This document shows positions 1 through 6,223 of a stretch of DNA of 9,501 nt, one piece after another. Numbering within the stretch: the stretch's first letter is position 1; each line of letters begins with the position of its first letter. The position numbers were made by a program, and so were the translations under genes. The notes under the pieces were generated by a model. The model worked only from the letters and a program-made list of their open reading frames with translations. It was not told the origin of the DNA and did no database searches. Source of the DNA: JAWXBM01 sp034440115 (GTDB taxonomy: Bacteria; Pseudomonadota; Gammaproteobacteria; Xanthomonadales; SZUA-36); the NCBI GenBank assembly GCA_034440115.1, contig JAWXBM010000090.1:1-9501 (forward strand). Reading direction: 5' to 3'.

Positions 1-79
1 ATTTGGGGTCAGTGTAAAAACTCCAGACTCCTGTCGGTAGTGTTGGGCAAAATCATGAATTTTTACTCTGACACCAAAT
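1..79. repeat. Imperfect inverted repeat resembling RAYT-associated repeats
   Basis: Positions 1-22 and the reverse complement of 58-79 match at 19 of 22 bases, sharing the pattern ATTTGG-x-GTCAG-x-GTAAAAA. About 35 bases separate the arms. From memory, closely similar GGGGTCAGAGT-type words flank REP-associated tyrosine transposase (Y1/RAYT) genes or their mobile debris in many gammaproteobacterial genomes. No transposase is visible here, and the left arm sits on the window edge, so this could be one end of an element whose body lies upstream, or a stand-alone repeat pair. The repeat itself is seen directly; the family link is by recognition only. Confidence 0.55.
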
Positions 80-153
80 ATACTGAAGAGTACGATGCCT
101 ATGCAGCCATGCAGCTTTGCCGGTCGATTCAGCGAATTCTTGAACGGGATTGA
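1..153 (+). CDS. Possible 3' end of an unrecognised reading frame
   Basis: The frame beginning at base 1 stays open to a TGA at 151-153. Its last 32 codons, from an ATG at 55, read MNFYSDTKYTEEYDAYAAMQ and then a Cys/Arg-containing helix-like end. The composition (Tyr/Asp/Glu-rich, then amphipathic) is not absurd for a protein C-terminus. However, the frame crosses both arms of the inverted repeat, no convincing ribosome binding site precedes the ATG, and I recognise no family. It may equally be a chance open frame or the rump of a gene broken by the repeat. Confidence 0.15.
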   Translation: MWGQCKNSRLLSVVLGKIMNFYSDTKYTEEYDAYAAMQLCRSIQRILERD

Positions 154-177
154 AGGTGTTGATCGCGGCTGACCCTT

Positions 178-204
178 GTCGCGCGCAGAGCGCGTTCCTA
201 CAGG
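178..204 (-). repeat. REP-like palindromic element overlapping a stop codon
   Basis: Read on the minus strand this is GTAGGA, two bases, then a 5-bp stem CGCGC with loop TCT and return arm GCGCG, then CGAC. This is the layout of Pseudomonas/Xanthomonas-type REP sequences (GTAGGAGCG... stem ...CGCGAC). The stop codon TAG of the upstream phosphatase-like gene (bases 198-200) lies within the GTAGGA head. The hairpin would form at the very 3' end of that mRNA and could protect or end it, but there is no T-tract, so it is not a classical intrinsic terminator. Confidence 0.65.
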
Positions 205-1325
205 TCCGGTGCTGCCTCTGCCAGGTCCACCGGTGGCAAGACATTCGGTCCCAGCTCGCGATAATCAACACCCAGATACTGCAACAGCGTGGCCGCAACC
301 TGGCCCTGGTAGACCGTGCCCGGGGTTTTTACTTCGCCAACATCAGGCGTATTCGGGCCGATCACTGCCAGCCAGATATCTTCGCTACCGGGGATGCTGA
401 TGTCATGCTCCGACCAATCACTGCCCTGCAGGCCGCGGCCATGATCGGTGGTAATGATCAGCGTGGTTTTGTCCCGATAGGCATTCGAAGACTGCAGCGT
501 CGTCCATAGCTCGCCGATCAACTCGTCCGCCAGATGCAGATAGTCCAGATAGCGGTCGTAGCGATCTTCGTGCGCCCAGTCATCTGAGTTCAACAGCGCC
601 AGCCACATCACACGCGGTTGGTTTTTTTGCAGATAGGCCTGTGCCAGGTGAAAGGTGAGAACGTCATTGCTGCCCTCTTCCCACAAACCCATCACCTGGC
701 GCCGAAGCCCGGCCAGGTGATCCATTTGTTCATTGCCAAAAGGTGCAGGCACGCCGTCGTAATTACCCACCATCACAAAGGCATCATCGCGGCTGGCAGC
801 CGTTAATTTGTAGGTATCTGATGATCCGAACTGAGCGACTTCCCCAAAGCCCAGTCCCAGCTTTTCACGCGCCACTTCAAGCACCGTGCGGTAAGGAATA
901 CGTGGATTGCTTTCATCCGTGACATCGGGCTTGGGGCCGCCGCTCATGATTTCGGTATAGCCCGGTGTAGACCACAGCATATTGTTCTGTACCTTGACGT
1001 GATTGCCGTACTGCGGATTGCCCAGAACAAAACCCTGTGGTGCCAGCTGCTGCCAGAAATTCGGCATCAACGCAGCCCGTTTTTGCTCCGCGCTGCCCTG
1101 CCCATAGCGCTCACGACCGGTGGCGATTTCTGAATAGACTTTTTTCTCATCGTGTACCGCGATGGTTTCATCCAGCCCGGCAAACACTTCCTGAATGCGC
1201 ACGCCATCAAGGGTGAGCAAAATGACATTGTGCGTTTGCAGCTCATCAGCAAGCGTTGGTGTCGCCACTAACAGCAATAACGCCAGGAAATTCCATTCAA
1301 ACCACTTTGCTGCTTTCCACTTCAT
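198..1325 (-). CDS. Exported alkaline-phosphatase-superfamily hydrolase
   Basis: A 375-residue protein. The N-terminus has a signal peptide: basic start, hydrophobic run FLALLLLVA, likely cleavage near TLA|DE at about residue 26, so it should act in the periplasm. Superfamily metal-site motifs are visible: LLTLDG (Asp40), STPGYTEIMSG (about 119-129), a DDWAHED segment near 247-253, TTDHGRG near 291-297, and a following SEHD. Aligned by eye with nucleotide pyrophosphatase/phosphodiesterases, Ser119 occupies the nucleophile position. The sulfatase signature C-x-P-S-R is absent, so this is not a choline sulfatase. The ATG at 1325 is preferred over the in-frame GTG at 1334 because AAGGAG lies 8 bases before the ATG and overlaps that GTG. 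The gene follows the BCCT gene after 68 bp and may be co-transcribed with it. A phosphomono- or phosphodiesterase role is likely; the substrate is unknown. Confidence 0.8.
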   Translation of the reverse strand: MKWKAAKWFEWNFLALLLLVATPTLADELQTHNVILLTLDGVRIQEVFAGLDETIAVHDEKKVYSEIATGRERYGQGSAEQKRAALMPNFWQQLAPQGFVLGNPQYGNHVKVQNNMLWSTPGYTEIMSGGPKPDVTDESNPRIPYRTVLEVAREKLGLGFGEVAQFGSSDTYKLTAASRDDAFVMVGNYDGVPAPFGNEQMDHLAGLRRQVMGLWEEGSNDVLTFHLAQAYLQKNQPRVMWLALLNSDDWAHEDRYDRYLDYLHLADELIGELWTTLQSSNAYRDKTTLIITTDHGRGLQGSDWSEHDISIPGSEDIWLAVIGPNTPDVGEVKTPGTVYQGQVAATLLQYLGVDYRELGPNVLPPVDLAEAAPDL

Positions 1326-1333
1326 GAGCTGCA

Positions 1334-1339
1334 CTCCTT
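1334..1339 (-). promoter_or_regulatory. Ribosome binding site deciding the phosphatase start
   Basis: AAGGAG on the minus strand ends 8 bases before the ATG at 1325. The longer alternative start, GTG at 1334-1332, begins inside this site and so cannot use it. This supports the shorter protein. Confidence 0.7.
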
Positions 1340-1393
1340 ATTTGTAATCACGGCCAGGCACAGTCTACGTTGACATTGTTTCAATCCGCCGCT

Positions 1394-2959
1394 TTATTCC
1401 CCGGGCACGCTCAACTGTACGGCAGCATCACGCAATCCCAGATACAAACCCACAGCCATCAGCACAATCAGGAATGAAAAAGGCAAACTGATCGAAATGG
1501 TTAAGGCCTGTAATGCTGCCACGCCACCACCCAGCATCAATACCATTGCCATCAAGCCCGTCAGGGCACACCAGAACAGGCGCTGGATGACGGGCGTATC
1601 CAGCTTGCCACCCGCTGTGATGATATCCATTACCAGTGAGCCGGAATCTGCGGAAGTTACAAAGAATATTGCGATCAGAACTACTGACAAAGCAGACACG
1701 AGACCGGTAAAGGGCAGTGGCTCCAGCATTTTGAACAGTGCCAGTTCAGGCACTGCCTGGGCAACACCGGTGTAGCCATCGCTGAAGTATTGCTCGAGAG
1801 CCGTTCCGCCCAGGGTAGACATCCAGATGATGCCGATGATGGATGGCACAAATAGCACGCCTACAATGAACTCGCGCACCGTGCGGCCATAGCTGATGCG
1901 CGCAATGAACATGCCCACAAACGGCGACCAGGAAATCCACCAGGCCCAGTAAAACGTGGTCCATCCGGTAACGAAATCGGTATCTTCCCGGCCCAGCCAG
2001 TTACTCAGTGCAGGCAGATGCACCAGGTAGCCATAAGTGGCACGGAACAGATTGCCCAGCAACAGCAGAGTGGGGCCCGCTATCAACACAAACAACAGCA
2101 GTCCAGCCGCCATGCCAATGTTGATTTCGCTGAGGACTTTCACCCCCTTATCCAGGCCGGCATAAACGGACAACAGGGCAATTCCAGTGATGCCGATGAT
2201 GAGCAAAACCTTGGTTTGCAGGCTGGGCGAGATGCCAAACAGATAGACCAGGCCGGCTGAAATCTGCTCTGCACCGAGGCCTAATGAAGTTGCCAGGCCA
2301 AATAAAGTAGCCAGCACCGCAATGATGTCGACGGCATGCCCCCACCACCCCCAGGTAGCCTGGCCCAGCAGCGGAAAAAGGCCTGACCGGGGTGTCAAAG
2401 GCAAATGGCGATTGAAAGCAAAAAAGGCCAGCGACAGGCCAACCAGTGCGTAGATCGCCCAGCCGTGCAAGCCCCAATGAAATATGGCTGCCGACATACC
2501 CGCAGCTCGGGCCGCCGCCTCATTGGCTGGATCAATCCCCAAGGGCGGACTGAGAGTGTGCGACACCGGTTCGAGCACACCAAAAAACATCAGGCCAATG
2601 CCAACCCCGGCAGCAAACAACATGGCATACCAACTCAGGCGGCTATAGCGCGGTCTGGCGTCTTCGCCACCCAATCGCACTCGACCGAGCCGGCTGACGG
2701 ACAGATACAGCAGGAACAGCAAAAACAGATTGACCACAAGGATGAAATACCAGGCAAGCTGCGAGGTAGTCCACACCCGCAGGTGCATGAATGCATTGGT
2801 CGACCAATCCGGTTTCAGCAAAGTGAACAGCATCAAAACCAGCGCCGAAGTCGCCGAAACCAGGAAGACCGCGCCCTGCACGTCCAGCCCTCGAATCTGC
2901 GTATTGTGCAGACGGGATGGCGGCGTTTTCAGTTCTGCTTCCGGCTTTGTTTCGCTCAC
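1394..2959 (-). CDS. BCCT-family betaine/choline/carnitine transporter
   Basis: A 521-residue, very hydrophobic inner-membrane protein of the usual length for the betaine/choline/carnitine transporter family. After a polar N-terminus of about 25 residues it shows a string of membrane helices consistent with 12. Family hallmarks are the glycine-rich helix GVGIGLMFFGVLEP (about 115-129) and the tryptophan-rich signature GWTTFYWAWWISWSPFVG (about 332-349), followed by FIARISYGRTVREF. The C-terminus ends a few residues after the last helix (RDAAVQLSVPGE), lacking the long charged tail that senses osmotic stress in BetP/BetT types. That favours nutrient uptake over osmoprotection. The start is GTG with AAAGG 8 bases upstream; the ATG two bases earlier is out of frame and meets TGA at once. 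Being divergent from a methylamine-type demethylation operon, it probably imports that operon's substrate (inference). Confidence 0.93.
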   Translation of the reverse strand: MSETKPEAELKTPPSRLHNTQIRGLDVQGAVFLVSATSALVLMLFTLLKPDWSTNAFMHLRVWTTSQLAWYFILVVNLFLLFLLYLSVSRLGRVRLGGEDARPRYSRLSWYAMLFAAGVGIGLMFFGVLEPVSHTLSPPLGIDPANEAAARAAGMSAAIFHWGLHGWAIYALVGLSLAFFAFNRHLPLTPRSGLFPLLGQATWGWWGHAVDIIAVLATLFGLATSLGLGAEQISAGLVYLFGISPSLQTKVLLIIGITGIALLSVYAGLDKGVKVLSEINIGMAAGLLLFVLIAGPTLLLLGNLFRATYGYLVHLPALSNWLGREDTDFVTGWTTFYWAWWISWSPFVGMFIARISYGRTVREFIVGVLFVPSIIGIIWMSTLGGTALEQYFSDGYTGVAQAVPELALFKMLEPLPFTGLVSALSVVLIAIFFVTSADSGSLVMDIITAGGKLDTPVIQRLFWCALTGLMAMVLMLGGGVAALQALTISISLPFSFLIVLMAVGLYLGLRDAAVQLSVPGE

Positions 2960-2967
2960 ATGTATTA

Positions 2968-2972
2968 CCTTT
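2968..2972 (-). promoter_or_regulatory. Ribosome binding site for the GTG-started BCCT gene
   Basis: AAAGG on the minus strand lies 8 bases before the GTG at 2959. The overlapping ATG at 2961 is followed directly by TGA in its own frame, so GTG is the only workable start nearby. Confidence 0.55.
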
Positions 2973-2973
2973 G

Positions 2974-2983
2974 CTTGGCCAAG
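2974..2983. promoter_or_regulatory. Perfect 10-bp palindrome, possible operator
   Basis: CTTGGCCAAG is perfectly self-complementary and lies just before the ribosome binding site of the BCCT gene. A near copy, CTGGCCAAG, occurs at 3167-3175, the same short distance before the rightward operon's ribosome site. The paired placement next to both divergent starts could mark a shared regulator, but words this short can recur by chance. Confidence 0.25.
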
Positions 2984-3016
2984 ATCCCAACCAGAGTGTC
3001 AAAACGCCTTGTGCTT

Positions 3017-3029
3017 GTCGCACTGCGAC
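3017..3029. promoter_or_regulatory. Perfect inverted repeat GTCGC-ACT-GCGAC, possible operator
   Basis: Two 5-bp arms flank a 3-base centre. A second, smaller inverted repeat follows at 3038-3048 (TCGA-GCT-TCGA), and the word ACTGCG recurs at 3022 and 3048, 26 bp apart. Together they form a cluster of dyads in the middle of the divergent region, as expected for a dimeric regulator. I cannot assign a regulator family. Confidence 0.3.
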
Positions 3030-3054
3030 GGTCCATTTCGAGCTTCGACTGCGC

Positions 3055-3079
3055 TTTTTGGTCGCTTTTGGTTGTTTTT
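3055..3079. other. Three T-tracts phased at about 10 bp (likely curved DNA)
   Basis: T-runs at 3055-3059, 3066-3069 and 3075-3079 have centres roughly 10 bp apart, one helical turn. Phased A/T-tracts of this kind give intrinsic DNA curvature. The first two runs also sit in a short degenerate direct repeat (CGCTTTTTGGT and CGCTTTTGGTT). Confidence 0.4.
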
Positions 3080-3190
3080 ATGTCGTATCGGCGAGTGCAG
3101 AAATCCCGAATTTGGCCCACACTGGCAAACATTCAGTAGCTCAATAATCGATCAATAAGCAACTTTCTGGCCAAGTTTTCAGGGGCAGGC

Positions 3191-4732
3191 ATGAACGATA
3201 GCACAGGACGAAGAAAAGGCGGCGGTCGCGCTGCCAAGCGCCTGGCCAGGCAAAAATCGCAAGTCAGCGATGCCGCATTCATTGAGCGCAAGATTCCCTA
3301 TTACGAATTGCTGGATGAAGCCGGCCTGCAACTGATCGAGCACAATGCCGACACGGTGCTGGAAGAGATCGGTATCGACTTCAAGGATTTCCCCGAAGCG
3401 CTGGAGTTATTCCGCGAAGCAGGCGCGGAGATCAAGGGCGAACGCGTACACTTTCCCCGCGGCCTGTGTCGCTCCATCGTGCAAGCCACAGCTCCCGCGG
3501 AATACACCCAATACGCCCGCAACCCCGACAACAACGTCATCATCGGCGGCAATCGAACGGTGATGGCGCCGGCCTATGGCTCGCCCTTTGTGCGCGATCT
3601 GGATCAGGGGCGGCGCTATGCCACCATTGAAGACTTTCGTAATTTCGTCAAGCTCACCTATATGGCGCCGGGTTTACATCACTCCGGCGGCACGGTGTGC
3701 GAGCCGGTGGATGTACCCGTCAACAAGCGCCACTTCGATATGGTTTACAGCCATATCAAGTACAGCGACAAACCTTTTATGGGCTCGGTCACACGGCCGG
3801 AGCGCGCGCAGGATACGGTTGATATGGCCAAGATCGTATTCGGTGCCGAGTACATCGACAGTCATACTGTGATCACCAGCCTGATCAATGCCAATTCACC
3901 GATGACTTACGATGCCACCATGCTGGGTGCCGCAACGGTTTATGCGCGGAACAATCAGGCTACGGTGATATCGCCTTTCATTCTGGCTGGCGCCATGTCG
4001 CCGGTCACGGTGGGCGGGACGATCACGCAAATCCTGGCCGAGGCATTGGCCGGTATGGCTTATGTGCAATTGGTACGGCCAGGAGTGCCGGTGGTGTTTG
4101 GCACTTTTGCGGCAGCCGTTTCCATGCAGTCAGGAGCACCTACATTCGGTACTCCGGAACCATCGTTCATCATGTATGCGGCCGCCTCGCTGGCGCGCCG
4201 CTTGCGTGTGCCTTTCCGCAGCGGTGGTGCCCTTTGTGCCTCCAAGATCCCCGATGCGCAGGCCGCTTACGAATCGGCCAACACTCTGCAGGCCTCGGCC
4301 CTGGCCGGAGTGAATTTCATGTTGCATACCACCGGCTGGCTGGAAGGCGGCTTGGCCATGGGCTACGAGAAATTCATACTCGACCTCGATCAGGCCAATA
4401 TGGTGGGTGTGTTGCTGCGCGGGCCGGATTTGTCCGAGAACGGCATGGCCATGGATGCCTTGCGCGAAGTCGGTCCAGGCAAACATTTCCTCGGCGCTAC
4501 GCACACTCGGGCGAATTTCGAAACCGCTTTTTATCGCTCCAACACTGCCGACAACAACAGTTTCGAACAGTGGGAACAGGATGGATCGAAAGATGCCGCC
4601 CAACGCGCCAATACCATCTGGAAATCCATGCTCAAAGACTATCAGCCGCCACCCATCGATATTGCCATGGATGAAGCCTTGTTGGATTTCATCGCCCAAC
4701 GCAAAGCGGCCTTCCCCGATCAAAATTACTAG
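3191..4732 (+). CDS. MttB-family (non-pyrrolysine) amine:corrinoid methyltransferase
   Basis: A 513-residue member of the trimethylamine methyltransferase (MttB) superfamily, a TIM-barrel enzyme moving a methyl group from a methylated amine to Co(I) of a partner corrinoid protein. Conserved stretches include YAAASLARRLRVPFRSGG, GTFAAAVSMQSGAPTFG (from residue 304) and GWLEGGLAMGYEK (from 382). Methanogen MttB carries pyrrolysine at an in-frame amber codon about two thirds along. Here that region is all sense codons, and the only TAG is the terminal stop at the normal family length. Characterised non-pyrrolysine relatives demethylate glycine betaine (MtgB), proline betaine (MtpB) or carnitine (MtcB), so a quaternary amine is the likely substrate; which one is not readable here. 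Residues 7-22 are strongly basic (8 Arg/Lys). AGGGG precedes the ATG by 5 bases. First gene of the operon, 26 bp before its corrinoid protein. Confidence 0.92.
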   Translation: MNDSTGRRKGGGRAAKRLARQKSQVSDAAFIERKIPYYELLDEAGLQLIEHNADTVLEEIGIDFKDFPEALELFREAGAEIKGERVHFPRGLCRSIVQATAPAEYTQYARNPDNNVIIGGNRTVMAPAYGSPFVRDLDQGRRYATIEDFRNFVKLTYMAPGLHHSGGTVCEPVDVPVNKRHFDMVYSHIKYSDKPFMGSVTRPERAQDTVDMAKIVFGAEYIDSHTVITSLINANSPMTYDATMLGAATVYARNNQATVISPFILAGAMSPVTVGGTITQILAEALAGMAYVQLVRPGVPVVFGTFAAAVSMQSGAPTFGTPEPSFIMYAAASLARRLRVPFRSGGALCASKIPDAQAAYESANTLQASALAGVNFMLHTTGWLEGGLAMGYEKFILDLDQANMVGVLLRGPDLSENGMAMDALREVGPGKHFLGATHTRANFETAFYRSNTADNNSFEQWEQDGSKDAAQRANTIWKSMLKDYQPPPIDIAMDEALLDFIAQRKAAFPDQNY

Positions 4733-4758
4733 AGCCCATTAACCCTGTTGAGAACCCG

Positions 4759-5505
4759 ATGAATAACCAAGCTACCGAAAATTCAAACGACCAAAATTCC
4801 AACGATGAGGATTTTGACGACGATCTGGTTTTAGCGGAATTGTCCGACGAAGATTTGGTTGCGCAGATGCATGATGATCTGTACGACGGCATGAGAGAGG
4901 AGATCGAGGAAGGCACGCGCATTCTGCTGGAGCGCGGCTGGTCAGCAGAAGCGGTGTTGAACAAACCGCTGGTAGGCGGCATGCAGATCGTCGGTGTGGA
5001 TTTCCGCGACGGCATTCTGTTTGTGCCCGAAGTGTTGCTGGCTGCCAATGCCATGAAAGGCGGCATGGCCATACTTCGGCCGCTGCTGGCTGAAACCGGC
5101 GTCAAGCCTATCGGCAAGATGGTTATTGGCACGGTGAAAGGTGATATTCACGACATTGGCAAGAACCTGGTAGCCATGATGCTGGAAGGCGCGGGTTTTG
5201 AAGTGATTGACCTCGGTATCAACAACGCGGTGGATGACTATTTTGCCGCGCTGGAAGAACACCAGCCGGATATCCTGGGCATGTCTGCCTTGCTGACCAC
5301 CACCATGCCCTATATGAAAGTGGTGGTAGACGAGATGATTGCCCGCGGCATACGCCAGAAATACATTGTGATGGTGGGTGGCGCACCGCTGAACGAGGAA
5401 TTTGGTCTCGCGGTAGGCGCCGATGCCTATTGCCGTGATGCGGCTCAGGCAGCCGATATGGCAGTGCGGCTGGTGCAGGAGCGCAGGGCTGCTGCACATG
5501 CCTGA
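4759..5505 (+). CDS. Corrinoid (B12-binding) methyl-carrier protein, MttC-like
   Basis: A 248-residue methyl shuttle between the MttB-like enzyme and the tetrahydrofolate methyltransferase. A four-helix cap domain occupies about 40-115 (FVPEVLLAANAMKGGM is typical). A Rossmann B12-binding domain follows with GDIHDIGKN (128-136, giving D-x-H-x-x-G with His131 as lower cobalt ligand), MSALLTTTMPYM (from 175; the S-x-L motif) and MVGGAP (205-210; the GG motif). The cap plus Rossmann part matches the usual length of about 210 residues. In front is an extra acidic stretch: residues 7-32 hold 12 Asp/Glu and no basic residue. It includes a duplicated pentapeptide (ENSND-QNSND). The ribosome site is weak (GAGA, about 8 bases before ATG), so translation may depend partly on mttB-like readthrough or coupling. 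It overlaps the next gene by 8 bp. Confidence 0.95.
   Translation: MNNQATENSNDQNSNDEDFDDDLVLAELSDEDLVAQMHDDLYDGMREEIEEGTRILLERGWSAEAVLNKPLVGGMQIVGVDFRDGILFVPEVLLAANAMKGGMAILRPLLAETGVKPIGKMVIGTVKGDIHDIGKNLVAMMLEGAGFEVIDLGINNAVDDYFAALEEHQPDILGMSALLTTTMPYMKVVVDEMIARGIRQKYIVMVGGAPLNEEFGLAVGADAYCRDAAQAADMAVRLVQERRAAAHA
4777..4806 (+). repeat. 15-bp in-frame tandem duplication in the corrinoid gene
   Basis: Two adjacent 15-bp units (4777-4791 and 4792-4806) encode ENSND and QNSND. They differ at a few bases only, including wobble positions, so the duplication is old enough to have diverged but is still plain. It lies in the acidic N-terminal extension. Confidence 0.6.
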
Positions 5506-6223
5506 AAACCGCCATCAGGTTGGATCTGAGCCTCAAACCAAATCGTTGGCCGAATCGCTGCCCGAAACGATGCCCGAATCGCTACCTGGCGCATTGCCCG
5601 AGTCGCTTTTAGTCATTGCCTGCGGCGCACTGGCACGGGAAATCCGTGCCCTGAAACGCAACCAGGGTTGGGGGCATCTGCAACTGCAATGCATGGATCC
5701 GCTGCTGCACAACCAACCGCAAAAAATCCCGCAGGCCCTGCGTCAGCAGATCCAGAGAAACAAAGGTCTTTTCGATCGTATTTTTGTCGCCTATGCCGAT
5801 TGCGGTACGGCGGGTGCCATCGACCGAGTGTTGGTAGAAGAAGGCATCGAGCGCTTACCCGGCGCGCATTGCTATCAGTTTTTTGCCGGTTCGAAGCGCT
5901 TCGAAGCACTCGCGCAGGAGGAACCGGGCACGTTTTACCTCACTGACTTTTTGGCGCGGCATTTTGATCGCTTGGTGATCCAGGCTCTGAAGATCGACCA
6001 ACACCCGGAGTTGAAGGATATTTACTTCGCGCATTACCAGCGGCTGGTTTATCTGTCGCAAAGCCGCGACAGCGCTCTGCTGGCCAAAGCTGAGGCCGCA
6101 GCCGAGCAACTGGGCCTGCGATTTGAGCAGCGGCATGCCGGCTATGGCGAACTGGAAACCCATCTGATTTCATTCGTACAAGCCGGGGCCCATGGCCAAG
6201 AAAACCATCATTTACTGGCGTGA
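5498..6223 (+). CDS. DUF1638 protein of a corrinoid methyltransferase operon
   Basis: A 241-residue soluble protein I recognise as DUF1638 (PF07796), often found beside corrinoid methyltransferase genes in Proteobacteria and methanogens. No biochemical role is established to my knowledge. The domain begins near residue 37 with LLVIACGALAREI and runs to the end. Cysteines at 42 (CGA), 65 (CMD), 102 (ADCGT) and 125 (HCYQFFAG) sit in conserved-looking contexts and could form a metal or corrinoid-related site; that is inference. The ATG at 5498 overlaps the corrinoid gene's end by 8 bp, with CAGGG 9 bases upstream. The longer in-frame ATG at 5423 would overlap 83 bp and adds a sequence shadowing the corrinoid frame, so it was not chosen. 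Residues 16-37 form a Leu-Pro-Glu tandem repeat, probably a flexible lead-in to the domain. Confidence 0.85.
   Translation: MPENRHQVGSEPQTKSLAESLPETMPESLPGALPESLLVIACGALAREIRALKRNQGWGHLQLQCMDPLLHNQPQKIPQALRQQIQRNKGLFDRIFVAYADCGTAGAIDRVLVEEGIERLPGAHCYQFFAGSKRFEALAQEEPGTFYLTDFLARHFDRLVIQALKIDQHPELKDIYFAHYQRLVYLSQSRDSALLAKAEAAAEQLGLRFEQRHAGYGELETHLISFVQAGAHGQENHHLLA
5543..5608 (+). repeat. 12-bp in-frame tandem repeat (SLPE units)
   Basis: Five consecutive 12-bp units from 5543 to 5602, plus half a unit to 5608, follow the pattern TCG-CTG-CCC-GAA and encode SLAE, SLPE, TMPE, SLPG, ALPE, SL. The units have diverged at single bases while keeping the period exactly. They lie before the DUF1638 domain, where extra linker would be tolerated. 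Confidence 0.75.

Larger units (their letters stand above)
2960..3190. promoter_or_regulatory. Divergent promoter region, transporter and demethylase operon
   Basis: These 231 bp separate the two start codons and must carry the promoters for both directions. Visible pieces are the palindromes at 2974-2983, 3017-3029 and 3038-3048, phased T-tracts at 3055-3079, and an AT-rich stretch (about 3140-3162) with AATAAT at 3143-3148. That hexamer is a possible -10 for the rightward operon, without a good -35 at normal spacing. The rightward ribosome site is AGGGG at 3181-3185. I see no cobalamin-box sequence and no gene here. No regulator gene is in the window, so the controlling protein is unknown. 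Confidence 0.6.

Noticed and set aside
178..204. Intrinsic terminator of the leftward genes
   Set aside because: The stem is only 5 bp and no T-tract follows on the minus strand; the layout fits a REP element better.
198..1325. Choline sulfatase (BetC) next to a BCCT transporter
   Set aside because: The sulfatase formylglycine motif C-x-P-S-R is absent, and the nucleophile region is STPGYTEIMSG.
2997..3002. Perfect TTGACA -35 box on the minus strand as the transporter promoter
   Set aside because: The matching -10 position reads GCCAAG, and transcription would begin after the ribosome binding site at 2972-2968, so it could not serve this gene properly.
3112..3127. Possible sigma-54 promoter (GG ... 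GC) before the operon
   Set aside because: The GG at 3114-3115 and GC at 3125-3126 are 9 bases apart instead of the strict 10, and the -12 element lacks TTGC.
2405..3139. Long plus-strand open frame (244 codons) opposite the transporter
   Set aside because: It is antisense to the start of a clear BCCT gene, is rich in Gln/Arg/His as expected of a shadow frame, and shows no domain.
2960..3190. Cobalamin riboswitch upstream of B12-dependent genes
   Set aside because: I searched the intergenic region by eye for the B12-box core (GCCACTG) and found none; 231 bp shared by two promoters also leaves little room for it.
4130..4723. Minus-strand open frame (197 codons) opposite the methyltransferase
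   Set aside because: It lies wholly antisense to well-conserved MttB-family coding sequence and resembles no protein family I know.
4730..4732. TAG ending the MttB-family gene as a possible pyrrolysine codon
   Set aside because: Pyrrolysine in this family lies well inside the protein. This TAG comes at the normal full length, and the continuation runs only nine codons to a TGA that overlaps the next gene's start. It is an ordinary stop.
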